A stretch of DNA of 64,000 nt, from NCBI RefSeq assembly GCF_008801405.1, contig NZ_VZPV01000001.1:1860001-1924000 (forward strand). Reading direction: 5' to 3'. The notes beneath the pieces are model-generated. The model saw only the letters and a list, made by a program, of their open reading frames with translations. It was not told the DNA's origin and did not search any database. Position 1 is the stretch's first letter. Every line of letters starts with the position of its first letter. Of this stretch, positions 18,801 through 26,829 are shown in pieces. A program made the position numbers and the translations under genes. Source of the DNA: Ralstonia insidiosa (lineage in GTDB: Bacteria; Pseudomonadota; Gammaproteobacteria; Burkholderiales; Burkholderiaceae).

Positions 18801-19051
18801 ACGCCATCATCGGCGCAACGGTGCGGCGCTTCCGGCCCATCATGCTCACGGCCGCTGCGGCAGTGCTGGCGCTGATTCCGCTGCTGCGCTCGGGCTTCTT
18901 CGGGCCGATGGCCACTGCGCTGATGGGCGGTATCACCATCGCCACGGTCCTGACCATCTTCTTCCTGCCGGCGCTGTATGCCGCGTGCTTCAAGGTCCGC
19001 CCGGACGAACGGGAACTGCCTGCGGCCGGCACCGCAGCCCTGGAGAATTGA
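15884..19051 (+). CDS. RND efflux permease (AcrB/HAE superfamily)
   Basis: A 1055-residue inner-membrane pump with the 12-helix, two-repeat RND design. The first helix lies at about residues 37-57, followed by the porter domain (EDPPFTFRTMVIQTYWPGATAREVQEQIT), then helices 2-6 with LGLLVDDAIIAVEMM. The DD pair in that segment is the proton-relay signature. A second large periplasmic loop (about 575-865) and helices 8-12 with FGKPFGFVALLGVIAMFGIIMRNSVILVDQ complete the fold. It exports organic compounds out of the periplasm or inner leaflet rather than metals: the metal-type CzcA/CusA motifs are absent. It sits between adaptor and outer-membrane channel in one operon, controlled by the TetR at 14359. 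Confidence 0.93.
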   Translation: MSADDREIVQGTEQVATPVSPADEGGFNLSAWALRHQQLVIFLIGLATLFGVIGYTHLAQSEDPPFTFRTMVIQTYWPGATAREVQEQITDRIGRQLQAAPYVDNIKSYSRPGESMIFFAMKDSAPVKDVPETWYQVRKKVGDIRANLPKGTVGPFFNDEFGDVYTNIYALEGDGFSPAQLHDYADKLRTVLLRVPGVAKVDYFGDPAEHVFIEISNAQLTRLAITPQQIAQAIDAQNTVAPVGTITTADDRVFVRPTGAFKDVQALSDMLITVNKRTFRLGDIAKITRGYDDPPVTQMRTNGHAVLGIGVTMQKGGDVIDLGKALDATAGELQATLPAGLKLSPVSSMPHAVKHSVDEFVRSVGEAVAIVLVVSLVSLGLRTGMVVVISIPIVLAITALCMHMFGIGLDKVSLGTLVLALGLLVDDAIIAVEMMAVKLEQGWSRMRAAAFAYSSTAFPMLTGTLVTVSGFLPIALAKSSTGEYTRSIFEVSAISLIVSWFAAVVLVPLLGYHMLPEHKNGASEHGHEHDIYNTGFYQRLSGWISFCIERRWVILGVTAVLFALGMAAFTRVPQQFFPNSERPELLVDIRLPEGASFDATLREAKRLEKALDGRKEIEHFVDYVGTGAPRFYLPLDQQLQQPNFAQFVITAKNVEERDALSRWLNATLEKDFSGVRTRVAQLENGPPVGFPIKFRVSGDDIATVRNIADKVAEKVRADARTQNVQFDWDEPAERSMSFEIDQIKARQLGVTSEDVSNFLAMTLSGYTVTQYRERDKLINVDLRAPKTERVDPAKLAGLAMPTPNGPVPLGALGHVQNKLEYGVIWERDRQPTITVQADVRGNAQGIGVTRDIDQALAAERAKLPVGYRIQIGGAVEESVKGQTSINAEMPLMIIAVLTLLMIQLKSFSRTFIVVLTAPLGLIGVVTALLLFGKPFGFVALLGVIAMFGIIMRNSVILVDQIDQDIAAGQKRFDAIIGATVRRFRPIMLTAAAAVLALIPLLRSGFFGPMATALMGGITIATVLTIFFLPALYAACFKVRPDERELPAAGTAALEN

Positions 19052-19053
19052 TC

Positions 19054-20517
19054 ATGAAACGCTCTCGTATGATGTGCGCGCTTGCCGCAACGTCGGTACT
19101 CGCACTCTCGGCGTGCTCCTTGGCGCCGACCAACACGCCGCCTGCCGTGCCCTCGCCGGAGCACTACGGCATGACCACGCCGCCTGCAAAGACGGCGGAA
19201 GCGGCCGGTGTTGCCCAGCAGTTTGATGTGGGGGCTGCGCCGGTGCCGCAATGGTGGAAGCTCTATCGTTCCGATGCGCTGAACGCGTTGGTGGAAGAGG
19301 GCCTGCGCAACAACCCCACGCTGGCTGCCACGCAGAAGACGTTGTCCGCCGCGCAGGAGGAACTGCGTGCACAGGTGGGCGCATCAACATTGCCGTCCCT
19401 CGACGCTGGGGCGCAGGTCGCGCGCCAACGCACGCCAAACCTCACAGGCGTAGGGCCCGAGGCGCTGCGCTACAACGTGTTCGTTGGGCAGCTGCAGGCG
19501 CACTACACGTTCGACCTGTTTGGCGCGACGCGCTATGCCAATGCCGCGAGCGCTGCGCGGGTGGACGTGCGCGGCTGCGAACTGGAGGCGGCACGGCGTG
19601 CGCTTGCCGCGAATATCGTCGGCACGGTGATCAACGCAGCAGCGCTGGACCAGCAGATTGCATTGACGGAACGCCTTGTTGTGGTGGCAGACGCGACGGC
19701 GCGCGACAGCCAGCGGCGGTATGAGCTGGGGGCACTGTCGCATGCGCAAGCGCTGGCTTCGACGCAAAGCGCCGCATCGCTCGCGGCGACGCTACCGCAG
19801 CTGCGTCAACAGCGCGCCGTGTCCATCCATGCACTGGCCGTGTTGCTGGGCCGCACCCCGGATGCAGCGCCTGCGGTTCCGGAGTTCAGTAGCCTTTCGC
19901 TGCCGAACCAGGTGCCTGTGGCCGTGCCGTCGGATCTGCTGCGGGCCCGCCCGGATATCCGCGCTGCCGCCGCTGCGGTCAAGGCGGCGTCCGCAGATGC
20001 GGGCGAGGCCACCGCGCAGCTCTTCCCGAGCCTGTCGCTCACGGCCGCGCTCGGTCGTGGCGGATTGAGCTGGCCGGCACTGCTGTCCGGTGCAGGTGGA
20101 TTGTGGGCGGTGGGCGCGGGGCTATCGCAGCCCATCTTCCACGGTGGTGCATTGATGGCGCACCGCCGGGCGACGCTGGAGCTGTATGACGCAACGGTGC
20201 TGCAATACAAGTCGGCCGTGCTGTCGGCATTTGAAAACGTTGCCGATACGCTCGCCGCATTGGAGAACGATGCGCAGACGCTCGCTTCCGCCGAAGTGGC
20301 ATCGACAGCAGCGCGTACCGCGTTCAACGAGACCGCGTCGCGCCGCCGATTGGGGGCGTTGCCCGCATCCGCGGAGCAGTCGAGCGAGCAGCAGTACCTG
20401 AATGCGCAGCTCGACACCGTGCGGGCGACCAGCCGGCGCATGAGCGACACGGCGGCGTTGCTGCAGGCCATGGGTGAACTGCCCGCCAACACCGATCAGA
20501 CGATCGCCAAAGACTGA
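19054..20517 (+). CDS. NodT-family outer-membrane efflux lipoprotein (TolC-like)
   Basis: 487 residues. Signal peptide and lipobox (LALSACSLAP, cysteine at about residue 21) are followed by two repeats of outer-membrane-factor helices and strands, including DLFGATRYANAASAARVDVRGCELEAARR and a second half starting about RPDIRAAAAAVKAASADAGEATAQLFPSLSLTAALG, which is the NodT signature. It forms the outer channel for the adaptor and pump encoded directly upstream (2-bp gap to the permease stop). The ATG at 19054 has a GGAGA site and gives the lipoprotein start. A possible hairpin (CTCCAC/GTGGAG, 20541-20561) follows the gene. Confidence 0.92.
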   Translation: MKRSRMMCALAATSVLALSACSLAPTNTPPAVPSPEHYGMTTPPAKTAEAAGVAQQFDVGAAPVPQWWKLYRSDALNALVEEGLRNNPTLAATQKTLSAAQEELRAQVGASTLPSLDAGAQVARQRTPNLTGVGPEALRYNVFVGQLQAHYTFDLFGATRYANAASAARVDVRGCELEAARRALAANIVGTVINAAALDQQIALTERLVVVADATARDSQRRYELGALSHAQALASTQSAASLAATLPQLRQQRAVSIHALAVLLGRTPDAAPAVPEFSSLSLPNQVPVAVPSDLLRARPDIRAAAAAVKAASADAGEATAQLFPSLSLTAALGRGGLSWPALLSGAGGLWAVGAGLSQPIFHGGALMAHRRATLELYDATVLQYKSAVLSAFENVADTLAALENDAQTLASAEVASTAARTAFNETASRRRLGALPASAEQSSEQQYLNAQLDTVRATSRRMSDTAALLQAMGELPANTDQTIAKD

Positions 20518-20604
20518 CATTGCCTTTGGATAGGCCCGGCCTCCACACCCCAAGCGTGGAGTGCCGTGCTTCGCCCGCAATGCCGATTGGCTTAGGCCAC
20601 GCCC

Positions 20605-21903
20605 ATGGAATCCGCCCACCTGATTGCCTGTCATGAATGCGACCGCGTGTTTCGGCGGCCGCCACTGTTGGATGGCTTGCACGTCCGATGCTCGCGTTGT
20701 GCGAACGACCTGAGCGGTGCCCATCACGCCCGCCCGACACTCGACTTCACCTGCGCCATGGCGGTTGCGGCGGTCGTTACGTTGGCGATCGCGCAATGCT
20801 TCCCGATCATTGCGCTCAACGCGCAGGGCATGGCGTCGCAGGCCACGTTGCTTGATGCGGTGTCTTCGCTATGGGCAGGGCAGATGCACATCGTGGCTGC
20901 GGTCGTGTTCTTTACGACCACGCTGTTTCCAGCGATGGAATTGCTCGCGTTGCTTTACGTGCTGCTTCCCTTGCGCGCAGGCGCTGTGCCTCGTGGATTT
21001 CGCCACGTCATCCGGTTTCTTCAATGGCTTCGGCCCTGGGGAATGATCGAAGTGTTCATGCTGGGCGTGCTCGTCACGACAGTGAAAATGGTCAGCCTCG
21101 CGCGGGTGATTCCTGGTGCCGGCCTGTTTGCATTCGGCGCGTTGACGGTGCTGTTGGCGCTGGTTTCGCGGTTCGATCCGCACAGGCTCTGGCATGCGTG
21201 CGACGAGATCGAGGCACCGGACGATGCGACGCGATCTGCCGAATTGCGAACTGACGCACTGAAGGCTCTCTCCGCAAAACAGGCCGGCCTGGTTGTCTGC
21301 CACACATGCGGCTGTGTGCAACCGCTTCTACGTGGCGAAGCACACCAGCGGTGCAGTCGTTGCCATACGGCCCTGCACGAACGCCGTCCGGCGAGCGTTT
21401 CGCGAACCGCCGCATTGCTGCTGGCGGCCGCGCTGCTTTACATCCCCGCCAATCTGTTGCCGGTCATGCACAGCACCTCACTTGGCCGCTCAGAAGACGA
21501 CACCATCCTGAGCGGGGTGGCGTACTTCTGGACTTCCGGTGATTGGGGCCTGGCTGCCATCGTCTTTATCGCCAGCGTGGTGGTGCCGATGCTCAAGCTC
21601 GCCATTCTGGCGCTGCTGGTATTCGCGGCACATCGGCGCTCCACGTGGCGCCCGCACGAAAGGACACGGCTCTATCGCCTGGTCGAGCGTATTGGCAGGT
21701 GGTCGATGCTCGATGTGTTCGTGGTGGCGCTCACGGTTGCGCTGGTGCACTTCGGCTCCTTCGCCGTCATCACCGCTGGCCCAGGCGCACTGGCCTTTGG
21801 CGCGGTGGTGATCCTCACCATGATCGCCTCCATGCAGTTTGACCCCCGGCTGATCTGGGACCCCGTTCCCGACGACGCCGAATCCGCGCGAGACGATTCC
21901 TGA
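20605..21903 (+). CDS. pqiA: Paraquat-inducible protein A family membrane protein
   Basis: 432 residues with two tandem PqiA domains. Each begins with a cytoplasmic Cys4 motif, CHEC...CSRC at residues 9-35 and CHTC...CSRC at about 233-253, followed by about four membrane helices. The cysteines probably bind a metal. In E. coli PqiA is the inner-membrane partner of the periplasm-spanning PqiB MCE needle and of lipoprotein PqiC, proposed to move lipids between inner and outer membranes. Here the same three genes follow in order on the same strand. It begins 87 bp after the efflux operon, so read-through from that operon is possible. Confidence 0.92.
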   Translation: MESAHLIACHECDRVFRRPPLLDGLHVRCSRCANDLSGAHHARPTLDFTCAMAVAAVVTLAIAQCFPIIALNAQGMASQATLLDAVSSLWAGQMHIVAAVVFFTTTLFPAMELLALLYVLLPLRAGAVPRGFRHVIRFLQWLRPWGMIEVFMLGVLVTTVKMVSLARVIPGAGLFAFGALTVLLALVSRFDPHRLWHACDEIEAPDDATRSAELRTDALKALSAKQAGLVVCHTCGCVQPLLRGEAHQRCSRCHTALHERRPASVSRTAALLLAAALLYIPANLLPVMHSTSLGRSEDDTILSGVAYFWTSGDWGLAAIVFIASVVVPMLKLAILALLVFAAHRRSTWRPHERTRLYRLVERIGRWSMLDVFVVALTVALVHFGSFAVITAGPGALAFGAVVILTMIASMQFDPRLIWDPVPDDAESARDDS

Positions 21904-21950
21904 TCGGATTCCGCGCACAACACTCGTCCGCCATATTCTCTTTTCAAGCA

Positions 21951-23546
21951 ATGCGTCCTATCGATCACCCCCTTCCCGAGATCACGCCCCAGCGGCGCTG
22001 GCTTCCCTCAATGGTCTGGCTCGTGCCGCTGATTGCGGCCTTGATCGGGCTCGCGCTGGTCGCCAAGACCATCGCCGAGAAAGGCCCGGCCGTGACCGTC
22101 ACCTTTGCCAATGCCGAAGGCCTTGAGGCCGGCAAGACGAAGGTGAAGTACAAGGACGTCGAGATCGGCACGATTCAAGCCATTTCGCTGACCCCGGATC
22201 TCAAGCGGGTGATGGTGAAGATCCAGTTGGCGCGCGAAGCCGAACGCTTTGCAAGCAAGGACACCCGCTTCTGGGTGGTCCGCCCACGTGTGGGCGCGAG
22301 CGGCATTTCCGGATTGGGAACGTTGCTTTCCGGCGCGTATATCGGCGTGGATATTGGTCGCTCCAAAGACAGTCAGACCCAGTTCGTGGGGCTGGAGAGT
22401 CCGCCCTCCGTCACCACCGATCAGCAAGGGCGGCAGTTCTCGCTGCACGGCGATTCGCTCGGGTCCGTTGATATCGGTGCACCCGTCTTCTATCGCCATC
22501 TGCAAGTGGGGCAGGTGGTGGGCTTTGCGTTGGACAAGCAAGGTGGGGGCGTGCAGGTGAACGTGTTTGTGAACGCGCCCTACGACAAGTACGTCGGCAC
22601 CAATACGCGCTGGTGGCACGCCAGCGGGGTGGACCTGCGGCTCGACTCCAGCGGGTTGAAGCTGAATACGCAGTCGCTTGCCACGGTCATCGTCGGCGGC
22701 CTGGCGTTCCAGACGCCGCAGGGCCAGGCGGATGGGCCTCCGCCGCCGGATAGCACCGTGTTCCAGCTGGCATCCGATGAAGCCGACGCCATGCGCGAGC
22801 CCGACGGTGCACCGCTGACGGTGGTGATGCGATTCAACCAGTCGCTACGTGGGTTGTCAGTCGGCGCGCCGGTGGATCTGCGCGGCATTGCGCTGGGCAA
22901 CGTCACGGACATCGGCATCGAATACGACGAGGCAGCGAAAACGTTCAGCATGCGGGTCATGATGGCGCTATATCCATCGCGGCTCAGCCGGCGCAGCAAC
23001 ACATCGCTTCCGGCACCCGATACGCCGGGCGGCCATGAACTGCTGCAGCACCTGGTCATGCAGGGGCTGCGTGGGCAGCTTCGCATGGGCAACCTGCTGA
23101 CGGGCCAGCTGTACGTGGCGCTCGACATGTTCCCCAAGGCGCCGCGTGCGACGGTCGACGTTCATCGGTCGCCGGTGGAGTTGCCGACCGTTCCGAATTC
23201 GCTGGATGAATTGCAGGTGCAGCTTGCCGACATTGCGAAGAAGCTCAACCAGGTGCCCTTCGACAAGATCGGCAACAACCTGAACGGCGCGCTCGACAAT
23301 GCAAACCGCCTATTCGGTCATCTGGATACGGAAGTGGTGCCGCAGGCGCGGGACACGCTGGCTTCTGCACAGCAGACCTTCAACGCAGCACAGGCGACCT
23401 TGCGACAGGACTCGCCGCTCCAGTCCGATGTGCACGAGGCAATGCAGGAGCTGACGCGCACGCTTCAATCGCTCAATGCGCTGACGGACTATCTGGAGCG
23501 CCATCCGGAATCGCTGCTGTTCGGCAAGAAAGGAGATGCGCGGTGA
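21951..23546 (+). CDS. pqiB: PqiB, MCE-domain lipid-transport protein
   Basis: 531 residues. One N-terminal inner-membrane helix (about residues 18-38) is followed by three MCE/MlaD domains (starting roughly at residues 44, 160 and 283, the last with TVVMRFNQSLRGLSVGAPVDLRGIALGNVTDIG), then a long alpha-helical C-terminal region (about 415-510). In E. coli PqiB three MCE rings stack and the helices form a needle crossing the periplasm, giving a hydrophobic tunnel for phospholipids. The length and domain number match PqiB (three MCE domains) rather than MlaD (one) or LetB (seven). It is followed with an overlap by pqiC. Confidence 0.93.
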   Translation: MRPIDHPLPEITPQRRWLPSMVWLVPLIAALIGLALVAKTIAEKGPAVTVTFANAEGLEAGKTKVKYKDVEIGTIQAISLTPDLKRVMVKIQLAREAERFASKDTRFWVVRPRVGASGISGLGTLLSGAYIGVDIGRSKDSQTQFVGLESPPSVTTDQQGRQFSLHGDSLGSVDIGAPVFYRHLQVGQVVGFALDKQGGGVQVNVFVNAPYDKYVGTNTRWWHASGVDLRLDSSGLKLNTQSLATVIVGGLAFQTPQGQADGPPPPDSTVFQLASDEADAMREPDGAPLTVVMRFNQSLRGLSVGAPVDLRGIALGNVTDIGIEYDEAAKTFSMRVMMALYPSRLSRRSNTSLPAPDTPGGHELLQHLVMQGLRGQLRMGNLLTGQLYVALDMFPKAPRATVDVHRSPVELPTVPNSLDELQVQLADIAKKLNQVPFDKIGNNLNGALDNANRLFGHLDTEVVPQARDTLASAQQTFNAAQATLRQDSPLQSDVHEAMQELTRTLQSLNALTDYLERHPESLLFGKKGDAR

Positions 23547-24199
23547 GTGTGTCCTGGTTCCCAGTTTGCCGCGTACTTGTCGGCGTGGTTGCCTGCGTCA
23601 CGCTGGCGGCATGCAGCTCGCCGCCGGCGCGTTTTCATCGCTTGGCTGCGGACGATGAGGTTGCGGTGGCAGCACCCGTATCGGCGTTGCTGGTTGACGT
23701 GCTGCCAGTTCGTGTTCCGCCGTCGGTGGCGGGCAGGCGGCTGGTAGTGCAGCGGAGCTCAGGCCAGGTCGACGTACTCGAGATGGACCGCTGGGCTTCA
23801 CCCTTGGCCGATGAGATTCGTGCGGCGCTGTCGTCGGGGCTGGCGTTGCGGACCAGCGCAGTGGACCTGCACGGCCTTCCCTACGGTGGAAAACGCCCGG
23901 TTTACCGGGTGGCCGTGGATGTACAGCGGTTTGATGCGTGGCCCGGCTCGCATGTCTTGATCGATGCCGTCTGGACGATTCGCACGGCCGAAGATCGCCC
24001 CATGCTGACGTGCCGCAGTGTCGTTCGCGAAGTTGTGCCCGCAGGCATGGACGGCGTGGTGCAGGGCCAGCGGCGTGCCTTGAACGCGCTGGCTTCGCAG
24101 ATGGCGGCGCCTCTACTGGCTTACGCTGCCGCACCATCCGAGGCGGCTCGGCCGATGGCAGGTTGCGTGGATTCGTCGGCCAGTATGTTGGCCAAGTGA
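23543..24199 (+). CDS. pqiC: PqiC, ABC-type transport auxiliary lipoprotein
   Basis: 218 residues. The start is GTG at 23543, overlapping the pqiB stop (GTGA), behind AAAGGAG. A signal peptide ends in the lipobox TLAACSS (cysteine at about residue 24). The mature part follows the YmbA/PqiC (DUF330) pattern: VDVLPVRVPPSVAGRRLVVQRSSGQVDVLEMDRWASPLADEIRAAL. PqiC is an outer-membrane lipoprotein thought to receive the tip of the PqiB needle. Position, overlap and domain make the call firm. Confidence 0.9.
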   Translation: MSVSWFPVCRVLVGVVACVTLAACSSPPARFHRLAADDEVAVAAPVSALLVDVLPVRVPPSVAGRRLVVQRSSGQVDVLEMDRWASPLADEIRAALSSGLALRTSAVDLHGLPYGGKRPVYRVAVDVQRFDAWPGSHVLIDAVWTIRTAEDRPMLTCRSVVREVVPAGMDGVVQGQRRALNALASQMAAPLLAYAAAPSEAARPMAGCVDSSASMLAK

Positions 24200-24207
24200 G
24201 GTTGGTC

Positions 24208-24236
24208 GATCAGCGGGCGCTGCAGCGCCGCTGATC
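24208..24236. terminator. Bidirectional hairpin between pqiC and the second TetR gene
   Basis: GATCAGCG-G-GCGC, TGCA loop, GCGC-CGCTGATC: a 12-bp stem with one bulged G, placed in the 40-bp gap between convergent stops at 24199 and 24240. T-runs are lacking, but size and position suggest a terminator for both genes. Confidence 0.55.
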
Positions 24237-24239
24237 CGA

Positions 24240-24995
24240 TCAGCTTGCGCTGTCTGCCGTTTCCACGACGGGCAGCGGCCGGGCGGCCACTTTTTCGGCC
24301 TCGGCGCGCTTGAGCCCCAGCGTTTGAAGCAGCACCGCTGCCGTGCGTTCGGGGAAGTGCTCCCCCGTGAAGCCCAGTTCCTTGAGGATGTCGGCAGCCG
24401 GCGCACCGGGCGCCAGAAAGTTGAGCTCTGCCGAGATGGCCGTCAGCACCGTGCCGCCGACCGACAGGAAGCCGATGAACGGATCCGCCACGACAAACCG
24501 CTTCGCCGCGATGCCGCGCTCGATATCGCGCCGCAGGCGCTGGCCGAGGCCCTGCGTCAGCACGCGCGCCGAGAAGCCCTCACGGATGAGGAAGCGCCCC
24601 CACACCGGCTCGCGCCGTGCCCGAACCAGCGTATGCCGCACCGACACGGAAATGATCTCCGCGGGGTCGGCGAGCCCCTCCGTCACCTTGTCGAGCGAAT
24701 CGGCGAACTCTTCAAACACCGAGCTCACCAGCGCGGCGTAGATGGCTTCCTTCGATTCGAAGTGGTTGTAGAACGACCCGAACCCGACGTCCGCCGCCTC
24801 GGTGATTTCGTTGATGGCCACACCTTCCATGCCGCGATCGGCCATGAGCCGCAGAGCGGCATCCAGCAGCCGTGCGCGTGTTTCCCGCTTGCGCCGTGCA
24901 CCACGGGGCTCGCGTTCCTCAACGGCGGGTGCCGGAGGGGGAGGCGTCTTTGTGGTGGCGCGCTTCGGGGTGCGGCGAGTCTCGGTGGTGGCCAT
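24240..24995 (-). CDS. TetR-family repressor of the adjacent aromatic operon
   Basis: About 251 residues: a basic, proline-rich N-terminal tail of about 40 residues, the TetR HTH with INEITEAADVGFGSFYNHFESKEAIYAAL, then the ligand domain. It is a full-length paralogue of the TetR at 13643-14359. Start ATG 24995 has an AAGGA site 8-9 bases upstream; ATG 25025 is an alternative. It is divergent from the monooxygenase operon, with copy C of the shared operator between them. It is probably released by the aromatic substrate or a ring-cleavage product. Repeated loss of a clear signal for the ligand means the inducer is unknown. Confidence 0.88.
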   Translation of the reverse strand: MATTETRRTPKRATTKTPPPPAPAVEEREPRGARRKRETRARLLDAALRLMADRGMEGVAINEITEAADVGFGSFYNHFESKEAIYAALVSSVFEEFADSLDKVTEGLADPAEIISVSVRHTLVRARREPVWGRFLIREGFSARVLTQGLGQRLRRDIERGIAAKRFVVADPFIGFLSVGGTVLTAISAELNFLAPGAPAADILKELGFTGEHFPERTAAVLLQTLGLKRAEAEKVAARPLPVVETADSAS

Positions 24996-25040
24996 GGTGG
25001 TCTGGAGTCCTTGTTGTGGCTGCAATTATAGATTCGAATG

Positions 25041-25075
25041 TCGATATTGACAAAATCATCAGCGATGACTTTAAT
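25041..25075 (+). promoter_or_regulatory. Promoter with TetR-type operator, copy C (aromatic operon)
   Basis: TTGACA (25047-25052), 17 bp, TTTAAT (25070-25075) face the monooxygenase gene at 25131. The spacer carries ATCATCAGCGATGA, matching copies A and B at the half-site TCAG-NN-ATGA (25059-25068). The left half (25041-25050, TCGATATTGA) matches less well, so the long dyad is weaker here; a shorter perfect repeat, TCATC/GATGA, lies at 25056-25068. Confidence 0.65.
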
Positions 25076-25130
25076 GTCAAAAAAGGCGAGCGAAGCCTGG
25101 TAAAGACGTAGACAAAGACACGGAGTAGCG

Positions 25131-26819
25131 GTGGAGACAAATGCATATGCGCGTGCCAGTTCACGCGTTGCGGATGGCGCACGCCCCCACGGGGCCGGTG
25201 ACCTGCCATCTCAAATAGACATCCTTGTCGTGGGGCTTGGCCCCGTTGGCGCCATGGTGGCCAATCTGCTGGCGCGTCAGGGCGTGAGCGTGATGGCCGT
25301 CGATAAGGCGCCCGACATCTACATGGCCCCGCGCGCTATTGCGCTGGACAACGAGGCCTTGCGCATCCTGCAGCAGGCGGAGATTGGCGAGGGCGATTTT
25401 GAAACGGTGGCCATCCCGCATGTCCGCATGCATTCGCCCTGGCTCGGCGAGTTCGGCCGGGTCAATACGCTGGGCAGCCTGGACGGCCATCCGAAGCTCG
25501 TTACGTTCTATCAGCCGGATCTGGAGCGCTGCCTGCGGGCACGCTTGGCGGCGCACGAGGGCGTGCATATCGCGCTGGGTGCGACGCTGCTCAGCGTCAC
25601 CAATCTGCCGGATTGCGTGTTGGCCTCGCTCGATGTCGGGCAAGGGCAGGTACACCGGGTCCGCGCTCGCTACGTGGTGGGGGCAGACGGCGCGAGTTCG
25701 CTGGTGCGCCATCTGATCGGCCAGGAATTCCGCGGTACGACGTACGCGGAGGACTGGCTCATCGTCGACGCGCGGCATGTTCCCAAGCCGATTGACCACG
25801 TTGAATTCCTCTGCGACCACCGGCGTCCCACGCCGCACATGGTCGCCCCAGGCGCGCGTGAGCGTTGGGAGTTCATGCTCCAGCCCGGCGAAAGTCGCGA
25901 AGAGATGGAGTCGGACAGCCGCATTCGCGAGTTGCTCGCTCCGTGGACGGACGTTGACAGCATCACGATCGAGCGCAAGGCGGTCTATCGCTTTCATGCC
26001 CGAACCGTCGACCGGTTCAGCGTGGGCCGCGTGTTTCTGGTCGGTGACGCCGCGCACATTACGCCACCGTTTGTCGGCCAAGGGCTGGTCGCCGGGCTGC
26101 GAGACGCTGTCAACTTGAGCTGGAAGCTGGCCTGGGTGCTCCAAGGTCGGGCGGATGCCCGGATTCTCGACAGCTACGACGAGGAACGCCGCCCGCATGC
26201 GAAAGCCATGATCAATCTCGCGCGGTTCATGGGCAAGCTGGTGATGCCGCGCAGTGCCCCGATCGCGCTGTTGACGCATGGCCTGATGCGCTTGACCCGG
26301 CTCGTGCCCGGCTTGCGCTCGCAGTTTGAAGAGCTGCGCATCAAGCCTAAGAACGCGTTCAAGACCGGGCTGTTCGTCAAAGGCTGCTCGTCGACCAAGC
26401 TGACGCGCGGCGGGGTGATCCCGCAGGGCTGGATCAGGAATGCGGAGGGACGCACGTGCCTGAGCGACGACGTGCTCGGCCACGGCTACACGCTCGTCAG
26501 TTTTGGCGGCGACGCCAGCACGGCACTCCAACCTGCAACGGCAGCCGCGTTTGAACGTCTCGGCGGTGCGTTCGTCCAGATCGCGCATCGAGGACAGCGT
26601 CTGCATCGTGAGGCGTCCGGTGTTTGGGAAGACATCAACGGCACGTTCCTTCCCGACGCGGTACCTGTTGGCTGGGCGGCCGTCGTTCGCCCCGATCGCA
26701 CGGTGGTCCACGACGGGCCGGCCGCCGAGGCAGACCGACTCGTTCGCGAAAGCCTGGCGCTGCTGGGTAGCGAACCCGAGCCAGCACCCGCCGCTGCCGC
26801 CGCCGTTCAATCCGCTTGA
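25131..26819 (+). CDS. FAD-dependent aromatic monooxygenase (MhpA/PheA-like)
   Basis: 562 residues. The N-terminal dinucleotide fold has VGLGPVG at 34-40, an R/GD-type loop is at about 174 (YVVGADGASSLVR), and the second FAD motif VGDAAHITPP is at 304-313. This is the single-component flavoprotein hydroxylase family that adds a hydroxyl group to phenolic rings using NAD(P)H, as in MhpA for 3-(3-hydroxyphenyl)propionate. It starts with GTG at 25131 behind GGAG with a 5-base gap. The following genes encode ring cleavage and downstream steps, so its product is predicted to be a catechol-type diol. The actual phenol cannot be told. Confidence 0.88.
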   Translation: METNAYARASSRVADGARPHGAGDLPSQIDILVVGLGPVGAMVANLLARQGVSVMAVDKAPDIYMAPRAIALDNEALRILQQAEIGEGDFETVAIPHVRMHSPWLGEFGRVNTLGSLDGHPKLVTFYQPDLERCLRARLAAHEGVHIALGATLLSVTNLPDCVLASLDVGQGQVHRVRARYVVGADGASSLVRHLIGQEFRGTTYAEDWLIVDARHVPKPIDHVEFLCDHRRPTPHMVAPGARERWEFMLQPGESREEMESDSRIRELLAPWTDVDSITIERKAVYRFHARTVDRFSVGRVFLVGDAAHITPPFVGQGLVAGLRDAVNLSWKLAWVLQGRADARILDSYDEERRPHAKAMINLARFMGKLVMPRSAPIALLTHGLMRLTRLVPGLRSQFEELRIKPKNAFKTGLFVKGCSSTKLTRGGVIPQGWIRNAEGRTCLSDDVLGHGYTLVSFGGDASTALQPATAAAFERLGGAFVQIAHRGQRLHREASGVWEDINGTFLPDAVPVGWAAVVRPDRTVVHDGPAAEADRLVRESLALLGSEPEPAPAAAAAVQSA

Positions 26820-26829
26820 GTGTCCTGCC

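Noticed and set aside
26503..26829. Upstream extension of the dioxygenase frame
   Set aside because: It lies inside the monooxygenase coding region in another frame; the domain begins after ATG 26830.
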